The notes under the pieces are model-generated. The model did not search any database, was not told where the DNA came from, and worked only from the letters and a program-made list of their open reading frames with translations. Below are positions 1 through 6,524 of a stretch of DNA of 6,563 bases, piece after piece. The translations under genes and the position numbers were made by a program. Location: assembly GCA_003695085.1 (NCBI GenBank), contig RFIV01000156.1, positions 1-6,563 on the forward strand. The letters are read 5' to 3'. Source of the DNA: Gammaproteobacteria bacterium. Lineage in GTDB: Bacteria; Pseudomonadota; Gammaproteobacteria; Pseudomonadales; Oleiphilaceae. The number at the start of each line of letters is the position of its first letter. The first letter of the stretch is position 1.

Positions 1-18
1 GCATGAAGGAGAAACACC

Positions 19-1839
19 ATGACCGCTGATGCCTGGGGCGTCCTGATTCTTCTGGCTATCACCATTGCCTTGTTCATCTGGGACAAGCTGCGCATGGATC
101 TGGTAGCGCTGATGGTCGTAGTGGTGCTGGCCCTCTCCGGCTGGGTGACGCCGGCAGAAGCCGTATTTGGTTCCGGCAACAGTCTGGTGGTGATGATCGC
201 GGCCCTCTTTATCGTCGGCGAAGGTCTGTTTCAGACAGGGTTGGCCGCCCGGGCCGGTCTGCTCCTGCTCCGGGTGGGCGGTACCAGCGAGGCGCGCATT
301 CTCTGGGCCTTGCTGCCAATGGTGGCCCTGATGTCCGCCTTCATGAGCTCCACAGGCGCGGTCGCCCTGTTCATCCCCGTGGTGCTGACGCTGGCGCGCC
401 GCTCGGGCATCAACCCCGGGCGCCTGATGATGCCGCTGGCATTCGCCTCCCTCATCGGCGGCATGCTGACCTTGATCGGCACGCCCCCCAACCTCGTGGT
501 GGCCAATCAGATGAAAGCCTCGGGGGTCGAGCCTTTTGCGTTCTTTGATTTCACGCTGGTTGGCGGTGCCATTTTCATCGTCGGCACACTCTACCTGATC
601 TATGTGGCACGCTTTTTCCTGCCTGAAGCTCCAGAGGGCGAAGAGCGAACGGCCGAGCCCCATCTGGCCGATCTGGCCAAGCGTTACGGCATCGAAGACC
701 AGCTGCACCGCCTGCGCGTCCAGCCCGGCAGCTCCCTGATAGGCAAAACCGTGTCCGAAGCGGGTCTGCGCACGCACTTTGACATCACACTCTTCGGTAT
801 CCGCCGCCAGGGGCGACTGGTGTCCTCGCTCATGCCAGTGCTCTCCGAAACCCGCATCCAGCCTTGGGACCACCTGCTGGTGTACGGGTCGCCCGAGGCC
901 ATCGACCGGCTGTGCCAAGCGTGCGGCATTGCCCGCGAAGGCTTCCCCAGTGGGGAAATGGGCCGGGTGAACCAGGAGTTTGGTGCCGCGGAAGTGATTG
1001 TGCGCCGCTTCTCTCCGCTGATTGGCAAAACGCTCAAGGAAGCCCGCCTGCGGGATCGCATCGGCCTGAGCGTAATCGGCGTCCGGCGCAACAACGAGCC
1101 CATGGCCGCCGACTTCCAGAACACCCGGATCGATTTTGGTGACACCCTGTTGCTGGTCGGAGGCTGGCGCTATATTGAAGCCCTGCAGAACAACCGGGAT
1201 TTCGTGATTCTGGAAACCCCCGCGGAAATGCACGAAGCCTCCCGGCACGGTGAGAAGTCCCCCTGGGCACTGACCATCACCCTGGCCATGCTGGTACTGA
1301 TGATCACTGGCTGGGTCTCCACGCTGACGGCCTCTCTGATCGCGGCACTGGCCATGATTCTGACCGGCTGCGTGCGCATGGACGAGGCCTATCGCTCCTT
1401 TAACGCCACCAGCCTGGTGCTGATTGCCGGCATGCTGCCGCTGGCCAAGGCCATGAGCACCACCGGAGCCCTGGATGCACTGGTATCAGGAGTTACCCAC
1501 CTTGCCGAGGGCCAAAGCCCGCACCTGCTGCTGGCCGTGTTCTTCCTGATCACGTCGGTGCTGAGCCAGTTCATCTCCAATACCGCCACCACGGTACTGG
1601 TAGCCCCCATCGGCATGGCCACCGCCCAGTCACTCGGGATTCAGCCGGAGCCAGTGCTGATGACCATCGCTCTGGCGGCGTCGACTGCATTCGCCACGCC
1701 CATCGCCAGCCCCGTGAACACACTCGTGATCGCGCCGGGACACTATCGCTTCCTGGATTTCGTGAAGGTCGGCATTCCGCTGCAAATCCTGTCGATGATT
1801 CTTATCCTGCTGCTGACGCCGGTCTTCTTCCCCTTCTGA
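19..1839 (+). CDS. SLC13-family (divalent anion/Na+ symporter-type) permease with two TrkA-C domains
   Basis: Inner-membrane transporter of 606 residues, predicted to carry an anion such as sulfate or a dicarboxylate, probably driven by a cation gradient; the substrate is not readable from sequence. The protein has two hydrophobic halves (about residues 5-200 and 415-604) around a hydrophilic middle. The first half carries SSTGAVALFIP (about 110-120) and IGTPPNLVVANQ (about 153-164). The second half repeats this pattern as SNTATTVL (about 520-527) and ATPIASPVNTLVI (about 559-571), the inverted-repeat substrate-site motifs typical of SLC13-like carriers. The middle holds two TrkA-C (RCK_C) domains at about 226-300 and 322-395, each with an IGKT-xxEAxLR segment; in this family they are thought to sense ligands or gate transport. 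The start is supported by AAGGAG at 6-11, seven bases before the ATG. The length is normal for TrkA-C SLC13 permeases. The gene converges on the phosphatase; its promoter lies outside the window. Family call is firm, function is not. Confidence 0.9.
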   Translation: MTADAWGVLILLAITIALFIWDKLRMDLVALMVVVVLALSGWVTPAEAVFGSGNSLVVMIAALFIVGEGLFQTGLAARAGLLLLRVGGTSEARILWALLPMVALMSAFMSSTGAVALFIPVVLTLARRSGINPGRLMMPLAFASLIGGMLTLIGTPPNLVVANQMKASGVEPFAFFDFTLVGGAIFIVGTLYLIYVARFFLPEAPEGEERTAEPHLADLAKRYGIEDQLHRLRVQPGSSLIGKTVSEAGLRTHFDITLFGIRRQGRLVSSLMPVLSETRIQPWDHLLVYGSPEAIDRLCQACGIAREGFPSGEMGRVNQEFGAAEVIVRRFSPLIGKTLKEARLRDRIGLSVIGVRRNNEPMAADFQNTRIDFGDTLLLVGGWRYIEALQNNRDFVILETPAEMHEASRHGEKSPWALTITLAMLVLMITGWVSTLTASLIAALAMILTGCVRMDEAYRSFNATSLVLIAGMLPLAKAMSTTGALDALVSGVTHLAEGQSPHLLLAVFFLITSVLSQFISNTATTVLVAPIGMATAQSLGIQPEPVLMTIALAASTAFATPIASPVNTLVIAPGHYRFLDFVKVGIPLQILSMILILLLTPVFFPF

Positions 1840-1865
1840 ACCCGTTCGCCCCCCTTGCACAAAAC

Positions 1866-1895
1866 AAAAGGCGCCCCCGAACGGGGACGCCTTTT
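1866..1895. terminator. Bidirectional rho-independent terminator between convergent genes
   Basis: The arm AAAAGGCG (1866-1873) pairs with CGCCTTTT (1888-1895). CCCC (1874-1877) pairs with GGGG (1883-1886), leaving A1887 bulged and a five-base CGAAC loop. The A-run on one side and T-run on the other provide a U-tract in both directions; the minus-strand tract is longer (TTTTGTTTT). It sits between the stop codons of the permease (1839) and the phosphatase (1923), so it can end both transcripts. Confidence 0.85.
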
Positions 1896-1922
1896 GCAGA
1901 AACGCCTGACGCGGTGTCTGTA

Positions 1923-2732
1923 TTATTTCGGCTGCCAGCGATGCAGGTGCTGCTTGCGCATCTGATCCTTTTCGGCAGGCGATGCCTTCCAGTTGCCGTT
2001 ATACACCGCGCCTTCCCAGGCGCCATACGTCGGATTGGGCAGCACGATCCACTCGGTACCCCACTTGGCCTTGTGCTTGTCTGTTGCGGCATAGCGCTCA
2101 TCCATGGACTTCTTGTAGAAATCGTCGCTGAAGTCGTTGAGGTTATCCCCCATCATCAGCGCGATGTCATACTCGGCCAGAATGGCCTGGCGGCGGGCCG
2201 CCTTGCTGCTGGACTTGGTGCGCATCATCAGGTGCTTGTCATCCACATGAGGAAAGCCCAGCGCCTTGAGGTTTTTCATGGTGCCTTCCTTGCCAACCAC
2301 CTTGCGGTTGGTGACGTAGAACACCTCCACGCCCTTGTCAGCCGCATAGTTCAGGAACTCCACGGCACCCGGCATGGCCGTGGCCTCGGCGGCGGCCATC
2401 CACGGCGTCCAGGTCTTCGAGGAGTAACCAAAATCGTTGCCGATCAGGTAGGCTTCATAGGCAGTGTTATCAACGATGGTTTCATCCACGTCCACGGCAA
2501 TGGCCAGCTTCTTGTCGCCCTTGTGGTTCGCCAGGGCCTTGTCCAGCTGCATGCGCGCCACGTTGAATGCCTGGTAGCTCAGCGCACGGAATTCAGCCGA
2601 AGCCTGCATCCACAGTGTCGCCATCACCAGCTGTTCATTCAGATCGCGGGTGCTGTATTCGTCGGCCTGAGCGACCGGCCCCATTGCCACGGAAGCCGCC
2701 AGTACGGCTGAGGTCAGCGTCTTGTATTGCAT
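1923..2732 (-). CDS. Periplasmic HAD-family acid phosphatase / 5'-nucleotidase, lipoprotein e(P4)-like
   Basis: Predicted secreted phosphomonoesterase of 269 residues that removes phosphate from nucleotides (for e(P4), NMN and other 5'-nucleotides) in the periplasm, aiding phosphate or nucleoside salvage. Class C/e(P4) hallmarks are present: nucleophile motif DVDET (Asp81, Asp83) followed by DNTAYE; motif II VTNRK (Thr141); motif III lysine near 173-177; motif IV GDNLND (Asp196, Asp200), which binds Mg2+; and the C-terminal PNPTYGAWE typical of the P4 family. Residues 1-23 look like a Sec signal peptide with cleavage after AQA (A23|D24). There is no lipobox cysteine, so the mature protein should be soluble, unlike the namesake lipoprotein. 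The start at 2732 is chosen because GAGGG lies about six bases upstream and the signal peptide begins there; a frame open to 2804 would add 24 charged residues ahead of the signal. Family length is close to H. influenzae e(P4). It is divergent from the kinase gene. Confidence 0.9.
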   Translation of the reverse strand: MQYKTLTSAVLAASVAMGPVAQADEYSTRDLNEQLVMATLWMQASAEFRALSYQAFNVARMQLDKALANHKGDKKLAIAVDVDETIVDNTAYEAYLIGNDFGYSSKTWTPWMAAAEATAMPGAVEFLNYAADKGVEVFYVTNRKVVGKEGTMKNLKALGFPHVDDKHLMMRTKSSSKAARRQAILAEYDIALMMGDNLNDFSDDFYKKSMDERYAATDKHKAKWGTEWIVLPNPTYGAWEGAVYNGNWKASPAEKDQMRKQHLHRWQPK

Positions 2733-2838
2733 AAATCCCTCGCAAAGGTGTCTGTTTTTTTGTTTCACACGTACCGCAGACAGCTTAGTACGAAGCGCGC
2801 TCACTGGAAAGACAGAATCTGACCGTTATCGATTCAAA

Positions 2839-2863
2839 GCCTGCCGGTGGCAGGCCACCTTTT
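2839..2863. repeat. Two overlapping, mutually exclusive hairpins
   Basis: GCCTGCC (2839-2845) pairs perfectly with GGCAGGC (2849-2855) around a three-base loop. Overlapping it, GGTGG (2846-2850) pairs with CCACC (2855-2859) around CAGG, followed on the plus strand by TTTT (2860-2863). The two cannot form together. Read on the minus strand, toward the phosphatase, the weaker stem comes first and the stronger second, followed by TTT. This resembles an attenuator layout, but the T-runs are short. The base pairing is directly visible; a regulatory role is inference. Confidence 0.5.
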
Positions 2864-2882
2864 CTCAATCGTGATCTCAGTT

Positions 2883-2919
2883 ATGAGAATTTGACTGTTT
2901 TTCACAAGGAAATTCTCAT
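2883..2919. repeat. Perfect 10-bp inverted repeat, candidate operator
   Basis: ATGAGAATTT (2883-2892) is matched by its exact reverse complement AAATTCTCAT (2910-2919) across a 17-base spacer; with one extra base the match extends outward (TTATGAGAATTT versus TTAATGAGAATTT). Two further TCTCA boxes lie at 2863-2867 and 2875-2879, and the latter forms its own small dyad with 2884-2888 (TCTCA-GTTA-TGAGA). The repeat brackets a TTGACT hexamer. An operator for a dimeric regulator is the natural reading, but the binding protein is unknown. Confidence 0.6.
2891..2919 (+). promoter_or_regulatory. Candidate sigma-70 promoter for the kinase/regulator operon
   Basis: TTGACT (2891-2896) matches the -35 consensus at five of six positions. 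At 17-base spacing TCTCAT (2914-2919) matches the -10 at four of six but lacks the important second-position A. The inverted repeat overlaps both elements, which would suit repression. A competing candidate is CTGACA (2986-2991), 17 bases, then TATTCA (3009-3014), closer to the gene. Neither is strong; only transcript mapping would decide. Confidence 0.25.
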
Positions 2920-3050
2920 TAATGGAAATCAAAACTCGCATACACCCTCCTCCAAATTGGCCTAAGCCTTGTGAGCCGGGCATTTCTGACAATCCGGAAC
3001 GTTTTTTGTATTCAAAATGCCGATGCTTCGACAAAAGAAGGGGTTACCCC

Positions 3051-4598
3051 ATGAAATTCAAGCTTGTGCGCTTTTTCGTACTGACCAGTATCGTGTTTTT
3101 CTTCCTGACCGTCGGCAGCCTGTCCTTCCTTCAGCAGAAGGTGGCAGTCAACAACCTGATCGACACGGCTCAGGCCAACCATGTGGACTTGACCAAGGCA
3201 TTCTCCAACTCGCTCTGGGATGATTTCAGGCCCTTCATGGCCGAGACACGCGGCCTGTCCCGCGAAGCCCTGCAGAACCACCCGAAGCAGGCCGAGCTAT
3301 ACCAGAAGGTTCAGCACATGCTCAAGGGCCTGACCGTTCTGAAGGTCAAGGTCTACAACAGCGATGGTCTGACGATCTTCTCCACCCAGAAATCCCAGAT
3401 CGGCGATGACAAGAGCCAGAACGGGGGCTTCCTTTCCGCCATGAAAGGCCAGCCCATCTCCGAGCTGACGCACCGGGACTCCTTCTCCGCCTTTGACGAA
3501 GTGGTGGAAGAACGGGATGTGATTTCCTCCTATGTTCCCATTTATGAGAAAGCCGGTGGCCAGCCTGTGGGTGTCTTCGAGATCTATTCGGACATGACCG
3601 GCCTGCTGGCCAACGTCACCCAGACCCAGTACACCGTGGTCGGCGGCGTGGCAGGCCTGGTGCTGCTGCTGTTCCTGTCCCAGTTCTTTGCCATCCGTCA
3701 TGCTGACCGCACCATTGAGCAGCAGGAACGTGAGGCGTCCCGGGCCAAGCTGCAACTGGCTCAGCAGGAGAAAATGGCCTCTCTGGGTCAGATGGTCGCC
3801 GGGGTGGCGCATGAGCTGAATACGCCACTGGCCTTCAGCCGCAGCAACATCGAACTGATCGGTGAGGCACTGAACCAGCTTCAGCCTGCCATGCAGTGGG
3901 GCCACAAACTGGTGGAAGAAGTGAAACAGCAGCCGGAGAAAGGTCGCCTGAAGCTGTCCTTCAGGGCGCCTGAACTGCGCCGCGAAGCTGCGGACTATGA
4001 TCCGGATCTGTTACCCGAGGAAGTGGGCGAAGTGGTCAACCAGACGCTGGCGGGTCTGGAGCAGATGGCCGAGCTGGTGCGCAACCTGAAAGATTTCACT
4101 CGCATCGACCGTGCCAAGGTGGCGCACTATGAAATGAACAAGGGGCTGGATAACGTGCTCTATATCGCCAAGAGCGTGATTCATACCGCCATTCAGATCG
4201 ACAAGGATTACGAAGACAACCTGCCGCGCATCACCTGCATGCCGTCGCAGATCAACCAGGTGTTCATCAACCTGATCCAGAACGCCGCTCAGGCGGTCGA
4301 CCCTGAAAACGGTCACATCACTGTCCGCACCCGTGCCGACGGGGATCGTGTCCGCATCGAAGTGGAGGACAACGGCTCCGGCATCCGCGAGGACGATCTG
4401 CCGCACATTTTCGAGTCGTTCTACACCACCAAGGCGCCGGGCGAAGGTACCGGGCTGGGTCTCTCCATCGTCAAGGAGATCGTGGACCAGCATGGGGGCG
4501 AGATTCAGGTGCAGTCCACGGTAGGTGAAGGTACCACCTTTACCGTATGGCTGCCGGTTGAGGCGCAGGTCGACAACAACGTGGCGCAGGCTGCGTAA
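3051..4598 (+). CDS. Membrane sensor histidine kinase with Cache-like periplasmic domain
   Basis: Sensor kinase of 515 residues that should autophosphorylate on His254 and pass phosphate to the regulator encoded just downstream. Layout: short cytoplasmic start, membrane segment about 8-28, periplasmic domain about 30-190, second membrane segment about 194-215, coiled-coil linker about 216-245, dimerisation/phosphoacceptor helices about 240-360, ATPase domain about 370-505. The H-box reads GVAHELNTPLAF. The catalytic domain shows an N-box (NLIQNAAQAV, Asn411), G1 (DNGSGI, 440-445), F-box (FESFYTTK), G2 (GEGTGLGLSIV) and G3 (GEGTTFTVWLP), so it looks active. The periplasmic part has a Cache-like pattern (VYNSDGLTIFS, IGDD, VGVFEIYSDM); the ligand is unknown. 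No HAMP domain fits between membrane and His254. The start at 3051 is supported by AGAAGGGG at 3036-3043 and by placing the first membrane helix near the N-terminus; the in-frame ATG at 2922 is less likely. Confidence 0.92.
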   Translation: MKFKLVRFFVLTSIVFFFLTVGSLSFLQQKVAVNNLIDTAQANHVDLTKAFSNSLWDDFRPFMAETRGLSREALQNHPKQAELYQKVQHMLKGLTVLKVKVYNSDGLTIFSTQKSQIGDDKSQNGGFLSAMKGQPISELTHRDSFSAFDEVVEERDVISSYVPIYEKAGGQPVGVFEIYSDMTGLLANVTQTQYTVVGGVAGLVLLLFLSQFFAIRHADRTIEQQEREASRAKLQLAQQEKMASLGQMVAGVAHELNTPLAFSRSNIELIGEALNQLQPAMQWGHKLVEEVKQQPEKGRLKLSFRAPELRREAADYDPDLLPEEVGEVVNQTLAGLEQMAELVRNLKDFTRIDRAKVAHYEMNKGLDNVLYIAKSVIHTAIQIDKDYEDNLPRITCMPSQINQVFINLIQNAAQAVDPENGHITVRTRADGDRVRIEVEDNGSGIREDDLPHIFESFYTTKAPGEGTGLGLSIVKEIVDQHGGEIQVQSTVGEGTTFTVWLPVEAQVDNNVAQAA

Positions 4599-4612
4599 GC
4601 GAGGGTTGAATC

Positions 4613-5608
4613 ATGGACAAGGCAACACTGTTATTTGTGGATGACGAGCTGCACATTCTCAATGCGCTCAACTGGCTGTTCCGCAAGCAGTACAAGGTGC
4701 TGCTGGCCAACTCCGGCGAAGAGGCCATCGAGCTGCTCAAACAGCACCCGGTGGATGTGCTGGTCAGCGACCAGCGCATGCCGGGCATGACCGGTATCGA
4801 TGTGCTGCGAGAAGCCCGAAAGGTACGGCCGGAAACCCTACGCATCCTGCTGACGGGTTACTCGGACTTCAAGGCGATTGTGGGCTCGGTGAACGAAGGC
4901 GAGGTCTTTCGCTTCATTCAGAAGCCCTGGGACAATGCCAAGATCCGGGAAATCGTCGCTGAAGCGGTCGAAGTGGCCCGCAGCACGGCGGACGCAGCAC
5001 GAAAGGCGGAAGAAGCCGCTACCCATGCGCCTGATACAGCTACCGAGGCAGAGCGTATCGGTGTGATGGTGCTGGATGAGGATGACTCCATCACCGAATC
5101 CATCACCGCCACCATCAAGTCCAGACATCCGGTGGTGGTAGCCAACTCATTGGAAAAGGCCATTGAGGTACTGGAAAGTCAGAAGATCGGCGTGCTCATC
5201 TCCGAAACCCAGGTGGGCCAGACGGATGTGACCGCGCTGGTCAAACTGCTCAAGCAATTCCACCCGGAAATCGTGACCGTGGTAGTCACCGGGCACAATG
5301 ATGCCGAGCTGGTGATCAACCTGATCAACGAAGGGCAGATCTACCGCTTCCTGCCCAAGCCGGTGAAGCCCGGCATCTGCAAGATCAATGTGGAGGCGGC
5401 CCTGCGCAAGCACCGGCAGCTGGCGGAAAATCCCGACCTGCGTATCCGCCATATCGTTGACAAGGATGCCTTCCTGAAAAAGCTCGGTATTACCCATGTG
5501 GCCGAACTGACAGGCGGTGCCGAAACGAGCGCGGAGACGGCTCCGAAGGGCTTTTTCAGCAACCTGATGGCCAGACTGAGAGGGTTGCGAACCCAGACGG
5601 CAAACTGA
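4613..5608 (+). CDS. Tandem-receiver response regulator (REC-REC), no output domain
   Basis: Response regulator of 331 residues, predicted partner of the upstream kinase: the gap is 14 bases, with GAGGG at 4601-4605 seven bases before the ATG. Receiver 1 (about 4-125) is complete: acidic residues Asp10/Asp11, phosphoacceptor Asp53 in SDQRMPGMTG, Thr81 (LLTGYSD) and Lys104 in KPWD. The Asp53 and KPWD motifs resemble receivers of HupR/HoxA and RpfG-type regulators. An Ala/Glu-rich linker (about 120-147) leads to receiver 2 (about 149-268), which clearly derives from the same fold (NEGQIYRFLPKP matches NEGEVFRFIQKP). There the acidic pair (Asp155/Glu156), Thr226 and Lys249 remain, but the phosphoacceptor position is Glu198 and the MPG loop is lost. 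The tail (about 270-331) ends in a basic amphipathic stretch (GFFSNLMARLRGLR). No DNA-binding, HD-GYP, GGDEF or other known effector domain is visible, so it probably acts by protein contacts. The operon ends at the terminator downstream. Confidence 0.9.
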   Translation: MDKATLLFVDDELHILNALNWLFRKQYKVLLANSGEEAIELLKQHPVDVLVSDQRMPGMTGIDVLREARKVRPETLRILLTGYSDFKAIVGSVNEGEVFRFIQKPWDNAKIREIVAEAVEVARSTADAARKAEEAATHAPDTATEAERIGVMVLDEDDSITESITATIKSRHPVVVANSLEKAIEVLESQKIGVLISETQVGQTDVTALVKLLKQFHPEIVTVVVTGHNDAELVINLINEGQIYRFLPKPVKPGICKINVEAALRKHRQLAENPDLRIRHIVDKDAFLKKLGITHVAELTGGAETSAETAPKGFFSNLMARLRGLRTQTAN

Positions 5609-5647
5609 AGGGTCGACGTGGAAGCGTGTTTTCTTGTCGAAGCACTT

Positions 5648-5672
5648 GGCCGGGTTCGCCCGGCCTTTTTTT
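5648..5672 (+). terminator. Strong rho-independent terminator of the kinase/regulator operon
   Basis: GGCCGGG (5648-5654) and CCCGGCC (5659-5665) form a perfect seven-base-pair GC stem with a TTCG loop, followed directly by seven T (5666-5672). It lies 39 bases after the regulator's stop codon and ends the two-gene operon before the DUF1538 unit starts. Confidence 0.93.
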
Positions 5673-5730
5673 CGAATGCAGAGCAAGTGGCCCTTAATTT
5701 GAGATCCGTCAATTTCGGTTCCCGGGCCTT

Positions 5731-5739
5731 TGCTACGCT
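5731..5739 (+). promoter_or_regulatory. Candidate extended -10 promoter for the DUF1538 operon
   Basis: TGCTACGCT contains a TGn extension followed by a -10-like TACGCT (5734-5739), a form common in gammaproteobacterial promoters. No good -35 hexamer is found at 16-18 bases upstream. It lies after the preceding terminator and about 40 bases before the chosen start codon, which is the expected place, but the match is partial. Confidence 0.35.
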
Positions 5740-5777
5740 GTCACGGCATGCACATATCACCTGCTGACAGGAGATCC

Positions 5778-6524
5778 ATGTCCCCTTACCTGCAAACACT
5801 GCGTACGTTTGCCCTCGCCATGGCCTGCAGCCTGCGTGATCTGGCTCCGATTCTGGTGGTCGTTGCGTTCTTTCAGTTTCTGGTGCTGGACCAGCCCTTG
5901 CCTGACGCCTTGCGTATCCTGGCTGGCATTGTGATGGTACTGGCGGGCCTGACCTGTTTCGTGTTCGGGCTGGAGCAGGGGCTGTTTCCCATCGGAGAAA
6001 GCCTGGCACACGCCTTTGCCCGCAAGGGCAGTGTGGGCTGGCTGATCGTGTTCGCCTTCTGCCTGGGGTTTGGCACGACCGTGGCCGAGCCCGCCCTGAT
6101 TGCCATTGCCGACGAGGCAGCCGCCGTCGCCGCCGAAGGCCGGGCTATCGAGAATACCGACCAGGCACGGCATGCCTACGCTGACGGGTTGCGCTATACG
6201 GTCGCGGTGTCCGTCGGGCTGGCCATCGTGCTGGGCGTAGTCCGTATCCTCAAGGGCTGGCCGGTTCAGTGGCTGATCATCGGGGGGTACGTGATGGTGG
6301 TTATCCTGACTGCGTTTGCCCCACGAGAAATCATCGGCATTGCCTACGACTCGGGCGGTGTCACCACTTCCACCATTACTGTCCCGCTGGTCACGGCACT
6401 GGGTGTGGGGCTGGCGTCATCCATCTCCGGTCGCAATCCCATGATTGACGGCTTCGGCCTCATTGCCTTTGCCTCACTCACTCCAATGATCTTCGTCATG
6501 GGATACGGGATGGTGGTGTTATGA
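5778..6524 (+). CDS. DUF1538 membrane protein, first of a tandem pair (UmpA/UmpB-like antiporter subunit)
   Basis: Polytopic inner-membrane protein of 248 residues with about six or seven hydrophobic segments (near 19-37, 45-64, 86-104, 140-157, 163-180, 199-215 and 222-246). Its conserved patches match DUF1538: GLEQGLFPIGESLA (64-77), FGTTVAEPALIAIADEAA (98-115), DSGGVTTSTITVPLVTALG (191-209) and DGFGLIAFASLTPMI (224-238). Paired DUF1538 proteins from Halomonas (UmpAB) have been reported to work together as a Na+(Li+, K+)/H+ antiporter, so a role in cation or pH homeostasis is a reasonable inference. The start at 5778 is chosen for AGGAG at 5769-5773; the in-frame ATG at 5730 would lie at the candidate promoter and add a polar 16-residue leader. 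The stop overlaps the next start by four bases (ATGA), implying translational coupling with its partner. Not cut or frameshifted. Confidence 0.85.
   Translation: MSPYLQTLRTFALAMACSLRDLAPILVVVAFFQFLVLDQPLPDALRILAGIVMVLAGLTCFVFGLEQGLFPIGESLAHAFARKGSVGWLIVFAFCLGFGTTVAEPALIAIADEAAAVAAEGRAIENTDQARHAYADGLRYTVAVSVGLAIVLGVVRILKGWPVQWLIIGGYVMVVILTAFAPREIIGIAYDSGGVTTSTITVPLVTALGVGLASSISGRNPMIDGFGLIAFASLTPMIFVMGYGMVVL

Larger units (their letters stand above)
2733..3050. other. Divergent intergenic region between phosphatase and sensor kinase genes
   Basis: These 318 bases separate the two divergent start codons and are visibly more AT-rich than the flanking genes between about 2860 and 2940. I see no convincing gene. 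The region holds overlapping hairpins (2839-2859), four TGAGA/TCTCA boxes (2863-2918) that include a 10-bp inverted repeat, two weak candidate promoters for the kinase, a CCCTCCTCC pyrimidine tract (2944-2952), and the kinase Shine-Dalgarno with a small hairpin over it (3040-3050). An open frame continues upstream of the kinase start to an ATG at 2922, but its 43 residues look non-coding. No strong promoter for the phosphatase could be picked out by eye. Confidence 0.7.

Noticed and set aside
3..29. Possible short leader peptide starting at ATG 3 (MKEKHHDR)
   Set aside because: The eight-codon frame overlaps the permease start, and its first bases coincide with the permease ribosome binding site; no independent support.
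1914..2711. Long plus-strand open frame (265 codons) opposite the phosphatase gene
   Set aside because: It lies fully antisense to a gene with intact HAD motifs and a signal peptide, has a His/Gly/Val-rich composition typical of antisense frames in GC-rich DNA, and shows no domain.
2848..2862. Possible sigma-54 promoter (TGGCAG...) near the hairpin
   Set aside because: The GG is not followed by GC at the required 10-base spacing, so the -12 element is missing.
2922..3050. Upstream in-frame ATG giving the kinase a 43-residue N-terminal extension
   Set aside because: AAGGA lies 11 bases before it, a poor spacing, and the extension is Pro/Cys-rich with no domain; the ATG at 3051 has a better ribosome binding site and puts the membrane helix at the N-terminus.
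3297..3905. Minus-strand open frame (202 codons) within the kinase gene
   Set aside because: It is antisense to well-conserved kinase sequence including the H-box, and its Gln/His/Leu-rich composition suggests a shadow frame.
5147..6009. Minus-strand open frames (5147-5686 and 5341-6009) across the regulator's 3' end and the terminator
   Set aside because: They run antisense through the regulator and a clear plus-strand terminator, with no recognisable motif or ribosome binding site; they are frame shadows of GC-rich coding sequence.
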